DNA of 64,000 bases, taken from Rhodobacteraceae bacterium WFHF2C18 (GTDB lineage Bacteria; Pseudomonadota; Alphaproteobacteria; Rhodobacterales; Rhodobacteraceae). The notes under the pieces are model-generated. The model saw only the letters and a program-made list of their open reading frames with translations. It was not told the origin of the DNA and did not search any database. This document shows, in pieces, positions 62,785-64,000 of this stretch (the first letter of the stretch is position 1; each line of letters begins with the position of its first letter). The position numbers and the translations under genes were made by a program. Location: assembly GCA_002166865.1 (NCBI GenBank), contig NHTQ01000002.1, positions 558,001-622,000 on the forward strand. The letters run 5' to 3'.

Positions 62785-63502
62785 ATGGAAGAATAAGACA
62801 AAACACGAAAGAAGGATGATTGGCTAGAGGTTTTGCGGCGCTTGGAGCAGAAGAATCCACTGGTCGTTTTTCAATTTAATAGCTCCGAATGATCCCGACT
62901 AAGGGGCCACGCGGCGCCATCCGAGTGAGCTATGAGAGCCTGTCGGGATGCTATTTGTAGCGAGGACCATTTCTTGATTTTATCCGGGCGGGTTACATCG
63001 GCACAATGGTTGGGACGTCAGCATGTCTCAAGGAACTTGTAGACGGTGTCGTTAAAGGAGACAGAGCAGTCTTCGGTGCGATCCAGTCATATCGTGCTGC
63101 AGACGACACGGATCGGGAGGTGCTCCTAGGGCAGCCTGACGATGACGCTTAACAAGTGGGGCACCCGCTGAAATCGGTCGTTGCCTTGGGGTCAATGCTT
63201 TATCTATCGAGGCACTTTGGTTTCGGGTTTTTCCACAACAATAGGTGTAAGGAATGAAAACCCATACAAAATCTTGCGATCATGCTTTATGGTAGTTCAA
63301 TGTTCAAAATTCTCACATCCAGCCATCTCCTCGGGGATATTGGATCGTCCGCGGTACCCAAGCGATTCCTCAGTATGGGTTTTCAGTTCGATGGCCGTCC
63401 TCGCCTTGCGCGCGGGCTAGCGAAATGGTTTGTTGTGGCTGCTGAACTGAAGGGAGTGATGCGCGCTGCGATCATGAATCTGCTGAGATTGCGGAGGCAG
63501 GA
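62785..63502. other. Mostly gene-free region after the Gabija-like pair
   Basis: No gene with strong support. It contains an inverted repeat ATCCCGAC/GTCGGGAT spanning about 62891-62952, two doubtful small frames (listed separately) and no copy of the tRNA-Phe att. Composition resembles debris at an island junction. Confidence 0.45.
63006..63152 (+). CDS. Doubtful 48-residue frame
   Basis: Open frame from ATG, also open a little upstream without a start. Acidic C-terminus with DDTDREVLLGQPDDDA. No ribosome binding site stands out; it may be a fragment of a larger lost gene. Confidence 0.2.
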   Translation: MVGTSACLKELVDGVVKGDRAVFGAIQSYRAADDTDREVLLGQPDDDA

Positions 63503-63506
63503 TTGA
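63282..63506 (+). CDS. Small frame overlapping the PIN gene start
   Basis: 74 residues, basic C-terminal helix (VMRAAIMNLLRLRRQD). Its stop TGA overlaps the TTG start of the PIN gene, which argues for a real coupled gene, for example an antitoxin-like partner, but no motif or ribosome binding site supports it. Confidence 0.35.
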   Translation: MLYGSSMFKILTSSHLLGDIGSSAVPKRFLSMGFQFDGRPRLARGLAKWFVVAAELKGVMRAAIMNLLRLRRQD

Positions 63507-64000
63507 GCGACGCGACAGTCTATCTCTTTGCGGATACCAACTTGCTGATCCAGTGCCGCCCGCTGGAACAACTGGACTGGGATATGTGGTGCGCCTTCGA
63601 GGAGGTGCGCATCATCGTGTCCGCCCCTGTGCTGCGTGAGATCGACAACCAGAAAAACAGGGGCAACGATCGTCTCGGGAGACGCGCCCGCAAGGCCTCT
63701 GCCATGTTTCGCGAGATTCTGGCCGACGGGCAGAAAATCGTTCGTGAACATGCGCCGCGCGTCATCCTTTCCGTCGAGCTTCATCACCAGCAGAGCAAGG
63801 AGCTCGAAGATCGCCTGAACTACCAGGAGCGCGACGATCAGTTGATCGGCACCGTCCATGCGTTCGCATCACAGGACGGCGACCGGAACGTGCGCCTTCT
63901 GACACATGATACGACGCCGCTGTTCACGGCGAAGAGTCTGGGGCTCGCGGCCGAGATGATCCCTGACGATTGGCTTCTGCCCCCGGAAAACACCGAGGCC
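63503..64000 (+). CDS. PIN-domain protein, C-terminus beyond the window
   Basis: Runs off the window end; start TTG chosen after GGAGGCAGG. The N-terminus VYLFADTNLLIQCRPLEQLDWDMW shows the PIN first Asp (ADTN), then IVSAPVLREIDNQK (Glu) and HAFASQDGDRNVRLLTHDTTPLF (Asp pair). PIN proteins are RNases, often toxins. It resembles the stand-alone PIN family with N-terminal FADTNLLIQCRPL found in proteobacterial genomes. Confidence 0.82.
   Translation, partial: MSDATVYLFADTNLLIQCRPLEQLDWDMWCAFEEVRIIVSAPVLREIDNQKNRGNDRLGRRARKASAMFREILADGQKIVREHAPRVILSVELHHQQSKELEDRLNYQERDDQLIGTVHAFASQDGDRNVRLLTHDTTPLFTAKSLGLAAEMIPDDWLLPPENTEA

Noticed and set aside
26945..64000. Third att copy marking the right end of the island
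   Set aside because: No match to the 45-base tRNA-Phe segment was seen elsewhere to the window end; a manual scan can miss diverged copies.

Overview
The first 26.9 kb is a GC-rich, densely packed alphaproteobacterial chromosome segment, most like Rhodobacteraceae (Roseobacter group). The indicators are the gene order infA-maf-RNase E/G-yacG next to a tRNA-Phe gene, a large fatty-acid beta-oxidation block (acyl-CoA synthetase, FadJ/FadB-type multifunctional enzyme, thiolase, two acyl-CoA dehydrogenases, two thioesterases, two MerR regulators), and the short GC-rich spacers. Genes before the tRNA are ordinary housekeeping and metabolism: mtnP (cut by the window start), apt, pyrD, arsC-like, ABC and MATE exporters, a BT1-like carrier, a sulfotransferase and tRNA-Gly(UCC).

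At 26.9 kb the character changes. The last 45 bp of tRNA-Phe (26900-26944) are repeated exactly at 28006-28050, which marks a tRNA-targeted mobile element. The 1.06 kb between the copies is AT-rich phage debris: a broken YopX-family gene and a short transcription unit for a 29-residue membrane peptide. From 28 to about 45 kb lies a mobilizable or conjugative-type element: an AlpA-like excisionase plus tyrosine recombinase (minus strand), a second tyrosine recombinase (plus strand) followed by direct repeats, an antirestriction protein ArdC clipped by an IS3-family insertion, two AT-rich genes for secreted proteins (one with a peptidase S74 chaperone domain), a J-domain membrane protein, a VirD4/TraG coupling protein, a uracil-DNA-glycosylase-like protein, a small tyrosine phosphatase, and a run of small island genes including DUF2958. 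A MobC-like protein and a MobA-type relaxase follow at 45.9-47.9 kb. No type IV secretion apparatus is present in the window, so within it the element looks mobilizable rather than self-transmissible.

Immediately before mobC and the relaxase there is no convincing gene. Instead there are eleven successive stem-loops in 370 bp, with short A-rich or CGA-ending linkers and about six-base loops, preceded by a promoter-like sequence. This looks like a structured RNA or a folded single-stranded DNA region and is the least explained object in the window. A GTGTCCA-N4-GTGTCCA box lies upstream of the excisionase, the coupling protein and (degenerate) this array, suggesting shared control of excision and transfer.

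The right part (48-62.8 kb) is a defence island. On the minus strand are an AbiE-type toxin-antitoxin pair with a third co-directional gene, and a DUF262/DUF1524 restriction-like protein. On the plus strand is one compact transcription unit: a ribbon-helix-helix regulator with its own palindromic operator, an MmeI-like adenine methyltransferase, a small protein, a DExH helicase, a GIY-YIG nuclease-like protein, and a Gabija-like pair (OLD/TOPRIM ATPase plus UvrD-like helicase). A PIN-domain gene runs off the right edge. The right end of the element was not found in the window.
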